From a virus: a stretch of DNA of 34,308 nt. Both the position numbers and the translations under genes were made by a program. Below, in pieces: positions 8,399 through 15,893 of the stretch. Numbering within the stretch: position 1 is the stretch's first letter; each line of letters starts with the position of its first letter. Below the pieces are notes generated by a model. It was not told where the DNA came from. It ran no database searches and saw nothing but the letters and a program-made list of their open reading frames with translations. Location of the stretch: IMG/VR virus record IMGVR_UViG_3300006753_000027, positions 1-34,308 of that record. One strand, 5' to 3'.

Positions 8399-8662
8399 CT
8401 AATGTTGTTCAAGCATGTTCTGCATCCAGAATAAATGCTTACGGATCACGGCTCTTTCGAGAACCGCCATCTCTAGTTCTTTCCCTTTTAAGGTGTCTAT
8501 CTTGTTATCAATAATCTCATACTCAATTTCCCAATATTCGATGAGGGCCTGGAAGTTATCGTCCTGTGCCAAGGCTCTCACACTCTCCATTCGACGTTCA
8601 TGGAATTTCTCCATGTCTTTTTGTTCGTTGAACTTTATCTTGGATTTGAGTTTTTTAAACAT
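8399..8662 (-). CDS. hypothetical helical protein between portal and scaffold (87 aa)
   Basis: An almost wholly helical, charged protein (MFKKLKSKIKFNEQKDMEKF, then MQNMLEQH at the end). The ATG follows the portal stop by one base. Its position between portal and scaffold is where small head-assembly proteins are often found. No family is recognised. Confidence 0.65.
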   Translation of the reverse strand: MFKKLKSKIKFNEQKDMEKFHERRMESVRALAQDDNFQALIEYWEIEYEIIDNKIDTLKGKELEMAVLERAVIRKHLFWMQNMLEQH

Positions 8663-8663
8663 A

Positions 8664-10562
8664 CTATGCTGTTAGCTTCCCCTGAACGACTGCTTTAGTT
8701 AACTCAGCAGGGTTGCTTAGTGTTGGCTCTGCTACTGCTATCGCCGCCGTTTCTTTGACTGTTGGCACTCCGACTTGAGGTGCTGGTGCTCTATCACCAA
8801 TGAGACCCAGAATGGACGAGAAATCTTTCTTGATGAAGTCATTTGATTCCTTCCTTTCGAATGATCTAATGATTTCTTCAACGCCCTTGTTGAGATCAAC
8901 ATCAGCGCCCGCCGCAGCAGCTTCTTTAAGTACAGTCCAGAATGCAAGAGCGTCTTCACGCCGATTCTCAATAGTGTCAAAACTACTAGACCCAACTTCA
9001 ACACGAATAGCGTAACGTAACGGTGCATCCTCAAAGATTTCTTTGTTTGCCCATTTAAACCTTCCTTCTCCCATCTTCGCGATGATGATGTCTTCCTTCG
9101 CATTCTCTGCGATGGCGTCGAGCATGTCGTAAGCGAGTCTGACGATGAATTCTTCATAGTGTTTGAGGGTATCCGAGTACATGACGTTACTCTCAAAGAA
9201 CCTAGCCCTTACAGCCGTAGCAGTGTTTGTAAAGCCCTGTGTGGATGTAGGAGCTGTGGTATCGACCGTAAAGGTCAGAGACTGCATGTCTCGACGTACC
9301 TCGTTGCTATTAGCGAAATAAGACTGGTTAATGTCTCGATGTGGAATCTCTTGTACACCTGTTAATGCGTTCTCGATTCCTTTTGTTGCTGGAATGATTG
9401 ATCCTGGACCAAGGTTAGATAGTGTCTTTGGATTAACACCACTATTAGGGTCCCACATATACGATCGATTCAGTGACTGGTTGATGTACTCAACAGCACT
9501 GTTCAGCTTGAAGTTGTACTCCCTCTGTAAGCCAAGGATTGGTTCGATGTATCCGATGGAGTAATGCTGCTCTACATCTTCGAAACAACCTGCACTGTGC
9601 ACTGGAATACGTGGGATCTCTTTAACCTTGATGACAATAGCGTCATTCACTGTCCAGATCTCGTAGATACCTTCGTTCTCTGGGTTCTTTGTAGGATTAA
9701 AATATCCGTAGAACTTATCAATCGTGAGGTACTTAACTTTCTTTGCCTCTGTTTCACCTGTCGTTGCTGAGGTAATCATGAGCTGATAAACCTCTTGCCT
9801 CTCTGAATTGAACTCATTTGAGTTGATGAGCTTGATCTTATCAAGGTGGAATAGGTCTTCCTTCTGAGCATAGAGTTCACCGAGTCGTACCTTGTCATGT
9901 TCCCAGATAACAGATGGAGCATCAGACACCTGGATAAACCGTGGATCAAGATAAACCTCTGTCCATGACACAATCTCTAAGGCTGGGTATTCATCTGCTT
10001 TTACTTCTTCAATCTTTCCATCACGTTTCTTTCGAAACACGTCATGCTTGTAGTCTACGGTTCCATAAACATTTCCATAGCGCACAAGTGATTTAGCTCC
10101 CTGACGAATCTTAGCGTTGAAGCCATACTCATCAAAAGCAAAGTTCAGATAGTCTTGAATAGCTGTAGCCCATTCGTCTACTTCATTCTTAAACTTCTCT
10201 CGTTCTACTTTCTTTTGAGCGAACTCCGCCATCTCTTGTGGACCTGCTTCTGGTCCTGGTTCTTTGGATACTTTGAAGTAACGATCAACGATTGCATCAG
10301 TGTTCTGACGTAATGAAACAATGAACTTTGGGTTCTTTGCTGTTAAACGTGCAGTAACGAGTGATTCAATCTGGTTTGCAAAGTTGACTTTGAGTGTTGA
10401 ACTCCAATCAGCTTGCTTTTCTCCAGCATAGCTCATTACCTCCCTGTAAATCTCAGCAAGTTGCTCACGACGCTTAGCGTTCATGGCCTTATAAGATGAT
10501 TTTGTGGATGTAACGGCTTGGAGAGCTTTGTTAACAATTGTTTTGCCTGGTGCTCTAGCCAT
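8664..10562 (-). CDS. portal protein, P22-like
   Basis: The protein has 632 aa and lies immediately after the large terminase. An N-terminal helical start (MARAPGKTIVNKALQAVTST) leads into LKVNFANQIESLVTARLTAK, the usual 'N.i...v...ta' start of portal wings. The middle holds WTEVYLDPRFIQVSDAPSVI and IYEIWTVND, and the crown/stem-like helices (QREYNFKLNSAVEYINQSLN) follow. This length and these motifs fit the P22-type portal family: a dodecameric ring at the packaging vertex that also joins the tail. The distal C-terminus is Ala/Val-rich and probably disordered. Confidence 0.85.
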   Translation of the reverse strand: MARAPGKTIVNKALQAVTSTKSSYKAMNAKRREQLAEIYREVMSYAGEKQADWSSTLKVNFANQIESLVTARLTAKNPKFIVSLRQNTDAIVDRYFKVSKEPGPEAGPQEMAEFAQKKVEREKFKNEVDEWATAIQDYLNFAFDEYGFNAKIRQGAKSLVRYGNVYGTVDYKHDVFRKKRDGKIEEVKADEYPALEIVSWTEVYLDPRFIQVSDAPSVIWEHDKVRLGELYAQKEDLFHLDKIKLINSNEFNSERQEVYQLMITSATTGETEAKKVKYLTIDKFYGYFNPTKNPENEGIYEIWTVNDAIVIKVKEIPRIPVHSAGCFEDVEQHYSIGYIEPILGLQREYNFKLNSAVEYINQSLNRSYMWDPNSGVNPKTLSNLGPGSIIPATKGIENALTGVQEIPHRDINQSYFANSNEVRRDMQSLTFTVDTTAPTSTQGFTNTATAVRARFFESNVMYSDTLKHYEEFIVRLAYDMLDAIAENAKEDIIIAKMGEGRFKWANKEIFEDAPLRYAIRVEVGSSSFDTIENRREDALAFWTVLKEAAAAGADVDLNKGVEEIIRSFERKESNDFIKKDFSSILGLIGDRAPAPQVGVPTVKETAAIAVAEPTLSNPAELTKAVVQGKLTA

Positions 10563-10563
10563 A

Positions 10564-12030
10564 TTATGTAAATATTGGTCTTCCTAAATGGTCGTATTGG
10601 ACCTGAAGATTAAAATCTTTGTCGTCAACACTTGGTTGAACTTTATAGAAATGAAAAAGCATCTGTACTGCATCTATTATATCATCATGACGACCTCTTG
10701 GAAACTTTTTAAGCTGTGTTTCCAGGGCTTGCATGTCCTTTTTCCAAAATACTTTCCCGTGCCGGATCGGTCCTTGCAGTCCACGGATCTTTTCTTCTTT
10801 CGATCCCTTCTGCATGATCTCGTCTACCGGTACATAGAGCTGTCTATCTTTCATCGTCTTTGTAAGCCACTGACCAAGTACTGTCTGCGCTTGAAATCCT
10901 TCAACACCAATCTTCTCTGGGTGCCATTTGAGTCCATGATAGATAACCTTGTCGATGAGTTGCGTTGCATTGTATCTCCCGTGTGTCACCTCAAGGATGT
11001 AAAGCTCATCATCTCTAAATCCTCCAGTAACAATAGCTGTTTCGTCGTTGTGCTTCTGTTGTTTGAATGCTGGGTCAACAACTGTAAACGTACGTAAGCC
11101 CTTTGGGATCTCTTCGTAGTAACGAAAGAACTCCTCATGAAACTCTTGTGTATCTTTGTTGACTGGTTCCTGTTGGTACTGAGTTGAAAATACAACTGGG
11201 TCATTACTTCTAATCTTCTCTAAAGCTGTGAGAGGAAACCTGTCTTCATGATAGCTCTCTCCTGCGTCTCTAAAAGCCTCTTGTATCTCAGCTATAGCTT
11301 GGACCGAGATATGATCAAAAACCTCACCTGCGCCATTCTGTGCCTTATCAAGTAGGTATCCACATAGATCATCCTCATGAGTTCTTTGCATCACAATGAT
11401 AACTGCGTCTGTGTTGGGATTGAAGAGACGTGAAAGAACTGTGTTGTCATACCATCTGTTCACTGCTGTCCTCTTAACGTCACTCTCTGCATCGTCAGGC
11501 TTTATCGGATCATCGATTATGAAGCAATTTGCCCTATGTCCGGTTATGCTTCCCCCCGTCCCTGTTGCTAGATACTGACCACCTGCATTAGTTCTCCATA
11601 ACCCTTTCGTGTCTTGGTCTGACCGTACTCCCGACCGGCGTGGGAATACTTTCTTAAATGTATTTGATTTGTAGTAGTCACGTGCCTCTGCACCAAAGTT
11701 CTGTGTTAGAGCTGCACTGTAACCTGTTGTAATAATTCTAATGTCAGGTCTCAGTCCCATTGCCCACACAGGGAAGCACTTAGTAATCAATTCTGTCTTA
11801 CCACTACCAGGAGGGATATTAATCATCAGCCTTGTAGTAGTTCCATCAAGTACTCCCTTAAGCTTCTCTTCAATGAGTTCATGATGCCAGTTAACTTGAA
11901 ACTCTTTATTAAGTTCCTCTTTAAAAAAGTACTTAATAAAACTGATCAGCGAATCTTGTTTATCCCTGTTGCGTCTCTCCTGTTCTCTTAAGGCTTTCTC
12001 TAGTAAAGCTGCTTGTAAGTCTTGGTTCAT
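10564..12030 (-). CDS. terL: terminase large subunit (packaging ATPase/nuclease)
   Basis: The protein has 488 aa. The Walker A is PPGSGKTE (residues 73-80) and the Walker B is CFIIDDP (169-175). The coupling-motif region reads IIVMQRTHEDDL (211-222), typical of TerL. The RNase-H-like nuclease domain begins with FTVVDPAF (about residue 325), followed by IGVEGFQAQ and the acidic GRHDDIIDAV near the C-terminus. It packages DNA into the procapsid through the portal and cuts the concatemer. Its ATG overlaps the TerS stop by four bases (ATGA), so the two are translationally coupled. The portal gene follows after one base. Confidence 0.95.
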   Translation of the reverse strand: MNQDLQAALLEKALREQERRNRDKQDSLISFIKYFFKEELNKEFQVNWHHELIEEKLKGVLDGTTTRLMINIPPGSGKTELITKCFPVWAMGLRPDIRIITTGYSAALTQNFGAEARDYYKSNTFKKVFPRRSGVRSDQDTKGLWRTNAGGQYLATGTGGSITGHRANCFIIDDPIKPDDAESDVKRTAVNRWYDNTVLSRLFNPNTDAVIIVMQRTHEDDLCGYLLDKAQNGAGEVFDHISVQAIAEIQEAFRDAGESYHEDRFPLTALEKIRSNDPVVFSTQYQQEPVNKDTQEFHEEFFRYYEEIPKGLRTFTVVDPAFKQQKHNDETAIVTGGFRDDELYILEVTHGRYNATQLIDKVIYHGLKWHPEKIGVEGFQAQTVLGQWLTKTMKDRQLYVPVDEIMQKGSKEEKIRGLQGPIRHGKVFWKKDMQALETQLKKFPRGRHDDIIDAVQMLFHFYKVQPSVDDKDFNLQVQYDHLGRPIFT

Positions 12031-12419
12031 GCTTGAGTCATTTTGTTGATGATCTCATCTAACTGCTCATCGGTAAGCTCTTGCATGTTCTTAACCTCAA
12101 TAGCCTCACCATCTTTACCAGTGTGTTCCTGTCTCAAACTAAAGTCTTCTTTCTCTTTTCTTTCTAACCACCATCTAGATTCATTATTATCACCCTCTTT
12201 GATCGATTCTACTACGTTTTTTCTTGCAATTGCGTTGATATTGTTACGCCATGCAGCCACTTTTTTACGAAGCACTTCATCATTCTGCATCCATGTAGCA
12301 AACGTAGATGTAGGGATTTCAGCCAAAATACAAGACTTATTCACACTGTAACCCAACTTTAAATAGGGCTTAACTATTTCGATAACTTCTTCTCTATCCC
12401 ACTCTCTTCCTTGTGCCAT
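12027..12419 (-). CDS. terS: terminase small subunit
   Basis: The protein has 130 aa. Residues about 10-45 (EVIEIVKPYLKLGYSVNKSC, then PTSTFATWM) form a helix-turn-helix of the kind TerS uses to bind pac/cos DNA. Residues 55-100 are a helical oligomerisation region with the SRWWLERK element, also typical. The acidic C-terminus (LTDEQLDEIINKM) is the usual TerL-contact segment. The overlap with terL by four bases supports the call. Confidence 0.85.
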   Translation of the reverse strand: MAQGREWDREEVIEIVKPYLKLGYSVNKSCILAEIPTSTFATWMQNDEVLRKKVAAWRNNINAIARKNVVESIKEGDNNESRWWLERKEKEDFSLRQEHTGKDGEAIEVKNMQELTDEQLDEIINKMTQA

Positions 12420-12442
12420 ATAAATTACTATCTTGAGATTAA

Positions 12443-12589
12443 CTACGCTAATTGGATATTAATAAAGCATCGACCACACAGAAACATACCTACGTTTGGG
12501 TCGTAATAAATATTATCCTTATCAGTTAAATCTTTGCATCGTTCACACTCCTCCATATCTTCAAAAGTAACATGATATATAACCATCAT
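12443..12589 (-). CDS. small zinc-ribbon protein, start uncertain
   Basis: The frame contains CERC and, 18 residues on, CGRC, a clear four-cysteine zinc ribbon ending in FINIQLA. Three ATGs are possible (12587-12589, 12584-12586, 12554-12556); a TTG further out at 12626-12628 overlaps the preceding gene. None has a well-spaced ribosome site. The shortest start, MEECERCKDL, gives 37 aa. It is related in layout to the adjacent 51-aa protein. The role is unknown; small zinc proteins of this kind often act as transcription or host-takeover factors. Confidence 0.6.
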   Translation of the reverse strand: MMVIYHVTFEDMEECERCKDLTDKDNIYYDPNVGMFLCGRCFINIQLA

Positions 12590-12620
12590 ATAATAAATGA
12601 CTACCTTTGTATAGAACAAA

Positions 12621-12776
12621 CTACTCAACTTCAGTGTAAATTTCCCTCAAATGTTCCATCTTAACGTAACACTCACCACAGTAATCTTCTTCATAGAAGT
12701 CGTTAAAGAACATATAAGTTAACTTAGTACATCTCTCACAAGGTAATTTCACGATGCTGTGTTCTGGTTTTTTCAT
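12621..12776 (-). CDS. small zinc-ribbon protein, 51 aa
   Basis: It reads MKKPEHSIVKLPCERCTKLT and later YCGECYVKME, giving two CxxC pairs about 20 residues apart. The ATG at 12774-12776 overlaps the stop of a decayed nuclease frame by four bases (ATGA), a coupling that appears to be left over from an intact upstream gene. It ends with TAG at 12621-12623. No enzyme motif is visible. Confidence 0.75.
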   Translation of the reverse strand: MKKPEHSIVKLPCERCTKLTYMFFNDFYEEDYCGECYVKMEHLREIYTEVE

Positions 12777-12874
12777 AGATCTTTAAAGATTATTTTCCAC
12801 TTTCGTCTTTGCTAAACCCGTGCAGCTAAAGCTCTTTCAAAATTATGACCTTTTGTTCTTTCACTTGAACCCAT
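12773..12874 (-). pseudogene. internally deleted second copy of the resolvase-like nuclease gene
   Basis: It begins ATG with MGSSERTKGHNFERALAARV, matching MGKSERTKGHSFERWLAREF of the intact gene at 14275-14619. A TAG follows, and in the same frame the remaining codons read KWKIIFKDL and stop, matching the intact C-terminus AWKIIFKDLSN. About 80 central codons are missing, including all catalytic positions. The last 25 bases are identical to the intact copy. The start codon lies inside the end of the methyltransferase gene. Confidence 0.8.
12775..12799 (-). repeat. 25-bp direct repeat from the nuclease 3' end (copy 2 at 14283-14307)
   Basis: The two 25-base blocks are identical on the same strand and encode the conserved nuclease C-terminus WKIIFKDL. 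They mark a segmental duplication of the nuclease/zinc-ribbon block. Confidence 0.9.
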
Positions 12875-14216
12875 AAATTCTTGCTTTAGCTATTTTTAAA
12901 TATTCTTCATCTAACTCAATCCCTATAAAATCAAACCCTTCTTGTCTTGCGGCTATTCCTGTTGATCCACTACCCATAAAAGGATCTAACACTACTCCCT
13001 GCGGTGGTGTAATAAGTCTGCATAGATACCGCATGAGTTTGATTGGTTTCATAGTTGGATGCGTTGAGCCTTGTCTTTCTTTCTTTGATACCTTGGCTTG
13101 GTATAGAAATCTTGCCGAGCCTTTGTTTCCAGTTGGCTTGAGGTCTTCAGCCTCATATTCAGCCTTAAAAAAGAAGCGGGCTGCTGAGCCTTTGTCGCCC
13201 ATATACTTTTCACTGACTCTAGCATCCTTTTTGTCCCAGCCGAACAATGCACCTCCCTCACTTCTACCCTGCTTACCCCACTTACTCACCGTATCAGGAA
13301 ACAACCCCATCACCTCTTCTCCTCCGTCATGGATTAGGTTTGCTGGGAAGCGGCCTTGTGTAGTTTGAATGTTTGGTGCGGAAGTGGAAGAAGTGACTCG
13401 GCATTGATCTATATTTATCCCACCTGTCCCCCACTTGAGTACATTCTTAGCAACCGTTTTTTCTGATAGAGGTTTACGAGCTACTACAATAGGTTCGTGT
13501 GCTGGTTTTAGGGCTGTTCCCCATCCTTCGTATTTTTGGGCTTCTGGTGTTGCTGGTGCTGTTATAACAGGCTGTCCATTTTCAAATGGAACATTGAATA
13601 CTGAACCACTCCCTTTTATAGATGGATGTTTCCCTATCACTTCACGCTCTGCTTCTCCTATAAACTCGTCAAAACGACCATCTAATAACAATAGGTTTTT
13701 TATTTTTTTATACTCGTCTGGTTGTGGTAACCTCTGTCCTGCTGGACGACCCTCAAACCATGAATAATTAGTAGTGCCCCCACACACTACCCTGTCGGCT
13801 TCTTTTAAAGTCACCCCTTTTTCTTTCCTTTTGTTTTTTATGTATTCAGCAAAAGCTAACGAGGTTTCAGATGTTGTTCCTTTTATTTTATCCAAAGCCT
13901 TACCAATATTATGACTTTTAGGAAAACCTGAACCATACACCCACATTATCTGGTCTCTGATTTCAAACCCTGCGTCTTCAATATTAACTGCCATACGGTG
14001 ATATGTTCTTGAGCCACCGAACGACAGTAAGTGACCTCCAGGCTTTAGCACTCGCATGGCTTCTTTCCATACATCAACACCAGGCACATTATAATCCCAT
14101 TTCTTACCCATGAACTTTAGACCATAAGGCGGATCGGTAACGATACTGTCAATAGAATTATCATCCAACTCTTTCATTTTTTCAAGACAATCACCTAAAA
14201 CAAGACTTGAACCCAT
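12861..14216 (-). CDS. beta-class DNA (adenine/cytosine-N4) methyltransferase
   Basis: The protein has 451 aa. Motif IV DPPYG is at residues 28-32. The SAM-binding motif I (LDPFMGSGSTG) is at about 410-420, after HPTMKPIKLMRYL. This order (IV, recognition region, I) defines the beta class, which methylates exocyclic amino groups of A or C. The GGHLLSFGGSRTYHRMAV and QIMWVYGSGFPKSHNIGKAL blocks are typical of phage enzymes of the N6_N4_Mtase family. Residues about 120-185 add an insertion that resembles an XRE helix-turn-helix (YIKNKRKEKGVTLKEADRVV ... RLPQPDEYKKIKNLL). The likely use is protection from host restriction or marking of phage DNA. No partner restriction enzyme is seen. Confidence 0.9.
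   Translation of the reverse strand: MGSSLVLGDCLEKMKELDDNSIDSIVTDPPYGLKFMGKKWDYNVPGVDVWKEAMRVLKPGGHLLSFGGSRTYHRMAVNIEDAGFEIRDQIMWVYGSGFPKSHNIGKALDKIKGTTSETSLAFAEYIKNKRKEKGVTLKEADRVVCGGTTNYSWFEGRPAGQRLPQPDEYKKIKNLLLLDGRFDEFIGEAEREVIGKHPSIKGSGSVFNVPFENGQPVITAPATPEAQKYEGWGTALKPAHEPIVVARKPLSEKTVAKNVLKWGTGGINIDQCRVTSSTSAPNIQTTQGRFPANLIHDGGEEVMGLFPDTVSKWGKQGRSEGGALFGWDKKDARVSEKYMGDKGSAARFFFKAEYEAEDLKPTGNKGSARFLYQAKVSKKERQGSTHPTMKPIKLMRYLCRLITPPQGVVLDPFMGSGSTGIAARQEGFDFIGIELDEEYLKIAKARIYGFK
12863..12875 (-). repeat. 13-bp direct repeat at the methyltransferase 3' end (copy 2 at 14205-14217)
   Basis: TATGGGTTCAAGT occurs at the methyltransferase start codon (14205-14217) and again overlapping its stop (12863-12875), in the same orientation. 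The distal copy supplies the ATG of the decayed nuclease gene. The placement exactly at both gene ends looks like a duplication created when the gene entered. Confidence 0.75.
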
Positions 14217-14231
14217 ATTTTAAAAACTTAT

Positions 14232-14280
14232 TTATTTACACTCACCGCAAAGAAAAGGTCTACGCCTTAGTTCTTCAATT
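14232..14280 (-). pseudogene. beheaded zinc-ribbon gene tail
   Basis: Directly after the intact nuclease gene a frame reads IEELRRRPFLCGECK and stops (TAA at 14232-14234), with no usable start codon before an upstream stop. The CGEC ending matches the C-terminal zinc knuckle of the neighbouring small proteins. It is most simply the remnant of a zinc-ribbon gene that once followed this nuclease, as the 51-aa gene follows the other copy. Confidence 0.5.
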
Positions 14281-14619
14281 AGATAGATCTTTAAAGATTA
14301 TTTTCCAAGCCTTTATAAGTAACTTCATATCTTCCCAAGGAATAGTGGCATATATCCCCTTTCGATCAATCTTACTAATCACCATAGGTATATCATCTGG
14401 GCCATGTTCAATAAGGGCCATAGCCTTAGGAATGTTAGGCATTCGCTTATAAGCCTTAGCCTGCACCTTAATCTGCCCGGTACCAGCCAGATCATAGCCA
14501 TTAGCCTCACCATCTTGATACTCGAGATGTCTACGAGCATCTTCATAACCTAATTCTCTAAATTCTCTTGCTAGCCATCTCTCAAAACTATGCCCTTTTG
14601 TTCGTTCTGATTTTCCCAT
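14275..14619 (-). CDS. Hjc/VRR-like PD-(D/E)XK nuclease (putative Holliday junction resolvase)
   Basis: ATG at 14617-14619 gives 114 aa; it is chosen over an upstream TTG because the duplicated copy starts at the same residue (MGxSERTKGH). Residues 7-25 (TKGHSFERWLAREFRELGYE) supply the first catalytic Glu (FER). GYDLAGTGQIKVQAKAYKRM holds the core D...(Q)xK triad. This order (E, D, QxK) is that of Hjc-like resolvases and related PD-(D/E)XK nucleases. The likely job is to cut branched replication or recombination intermediates before packaging. It lies downstream of the replication ATPase with a 200-base G/C-rich gap between. Confidence 0.75.
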   Translation of the reverse strand: MGKSERTKGHSFERWLAREFRELGYEDARRHLEYQDGEANGYDLAGTGQIKVQAKAYKRMPNIPKAMALIEHGPDDIPMVISKIDRKGIYATIPWEDMKLLIKAWKIIFKDLSN

Positions 14620-14670
14620 ATATTTTGTCAAAAGTTATAAGATCTAATACTTTTTTTCAGCCTCGATCCT

Positions 14671-14709
14671 CTCTCCCTGGGTCGTCCCCGTAGGGACTAC
14701 CCGGGGGGG
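14671..14709 (+). other. 16-bp GC-rich hairpin
   Basis: CTCTCCC, GGGT and GTCCC pair with GGGAC, ACCC and the first poly-G run around the loop CGTA, with one bulged T and one mismatch. Two T-G pairs fit the plus strand better than the minus strand. No gene is read on the plus strand here, so it may act as DNA structure or as an RNA on either strand. Confidence 0.6.
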
Positions 14710-14816
14710 AGGGGGGGGTAGGGGGGGTAATTACATATACCTTATAGTTTTACCCCCCCCCTATACCTTGTTTTTTCGCTAATTTAAGCCAAATTGACCT
14801 ATAGGAGGGGGGGTAA
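14703..14816. repeat. poly-G/poly-C tract cluster with inverted and direct copies
   Basis: On the plus strand G runs of 7, 8 and 7 lie at 14703-14709, 14711-14718 and 14721-14727. A C run of 9 is at 14753-14761, and a GGAGGGGGGG run is at 14804-14813. The unit TAGGGGGGGTAA (14719-14730) is inverted as TTACCCCCCCCCTA (14750-14763) and repeated directly with one change at 14802-14816. The first three runs could form a G-quadruplex with a fourth strand. No gene fits in 14620-14819. Homopolymer length may be affected by sequencing. Confidence 0.8.
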
Positions 14817-14819
14817 TCG

Positions 14820-15893
14820 CTATTTCTTTGCTAACCTTAGCGAATAAACCCTTGTTTCTTCATTATAATGAATTTTGCCCGAAGTGCTCAAAAAGGTCAT
14901 TGCTTTCTTCAAAGTCTTGTCGTCTTTAGGATTAGTTTTCCTGTCAAGAAGAGCTGACAATTGTGCTCTTGAGAGGTGTGAGTCTCGTTTCAAAAAGTAA
15001 AGAATCTTCTCACTGAGCTCATCCTTTTTAGAGTTACCACTTTCACTACTCATCAATCCTCTGTACACAAACTTTAGTTTCTCAGCCTGAAACCATTTAC
15101 CCTCATCCATTGTCTGCTTTTGAAGCTCCATCTTAAATGCTTTAGGCCAGTGCCAACGTGATTTCACACACTTCACCTTAATCTCATTCGATTCACTAAT
15201 TTTATCCATAGCGAAGCCCATATAACATTTACCTAGGATATCCCCAGCTCCACGCATTACATCACCATCTGAAGACTTTGAAGGATGATGAATGAATATA
15301 ATAGAGATCTTAGGGCCGTTATTAACAAAATTATCTAGTAATATCTTCATGACTTTGTTTGCTTCTGCATTGTCATTCTCATCTTTTAGCCCTGTGATAG
15401 TAATAAAGGGATCAAGTACTAGTAGCTTTATCTCTTTCTCTTCTATAATCTCTACTAATTCTTTCACTCTTTTTTTGTTACTAAGACTGAAGCCAGAGTT
15501 AATCATCCAATAGACGTTCTCTTCTTTATGCTCCTTTAGGATGTTTATACGCTCTTGAACAATCTCTTCTCCCATCTCTTCTTCAATAATGAGTGTTTTG
15601 ACCTCTTTTCCATAACCATCGGTACTCCACTCAGGTTCTTCATCATATTCATCAAATAAACTTTTACCTTGTGACAATCGTCTTGCCATCCAATGGGCAA
15701 AGAATGTCTTATAAGCTCCAGGTCTCCCAACGAGTCCGATTAATGCTGGGGATGGAATCAGCATAGGAAATAACCATTTTGTAGGAGGTATATCTTTCTT
15801 AGAGAGAGTGGCTTCATCAATAATAAAACTAGACAATGGTTCCGGTGGTTGTAATTGAGGAACTTCAAGCTCCGGCAACTCACGCTTTTCCAT
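14820..15893 (-). CDS. RecA-fold replicative ATPase/helicase, RepA-like (AAA_25)
   Basis: The protein has 357 aa. The Walker A is GRPGAYKT (residues 56-63), Walker B is LLVLDPF (158-164, Asp161), and the IIFIHHPSKSS segment (198-208) is the sensor/H-motif of the RepA/RSF1010-type hexameric helicases and AAA_25 family. The last about 70 residues (LSRAQLSALLDRKTN, then ETRVYSLRLAKK) look like a winged helix. It follows the prim-pol gene with a 14-base overlap, so primase and helicase are co-translated, as in many small phage replicons. The likely role is unwinding the template for phage replication. Confidence 0.85.
   Translation of the reverse strand: MEKRELPELEVPQLQPPEPLSSFIIDEATLSKKDIPPTKWLFPMLIPSPALIGLVGRPGAYKTFFAHWMARRLSQGKSLFDEYDEEPEWSTDGYGKEVKTLIIEEEMGEEIVQERINILKEHKEENVYWMINSGFSLSNKKRVKELVEIIEEKEIKLLVLDPFITITGLKDENDNAEANKVMKILLDNFVNNGPKISIIFIHHPSKSSDGDVMRGAGDILGKCYMGFAMDKISESNEIKVKCVKSRWHWPKAFKMELQKQTMDEGKWFQAEKLKFVYRGLMSSESGNSKKDELSEKILYFLKRDSHLSRAQLSALLDRKTNPKDDKTLKKAMTFLSTSGKIHYNEETRVYSLRLAKK

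Noticed and set aside
12773-12874. Possible amber readthrough or recoded TAG in the nuclease remnant
   Set aside because: Both halves are in the same frame around one TAG, but the catalytic middle is missing and TAG ends other genes normally, so decay is simpler.
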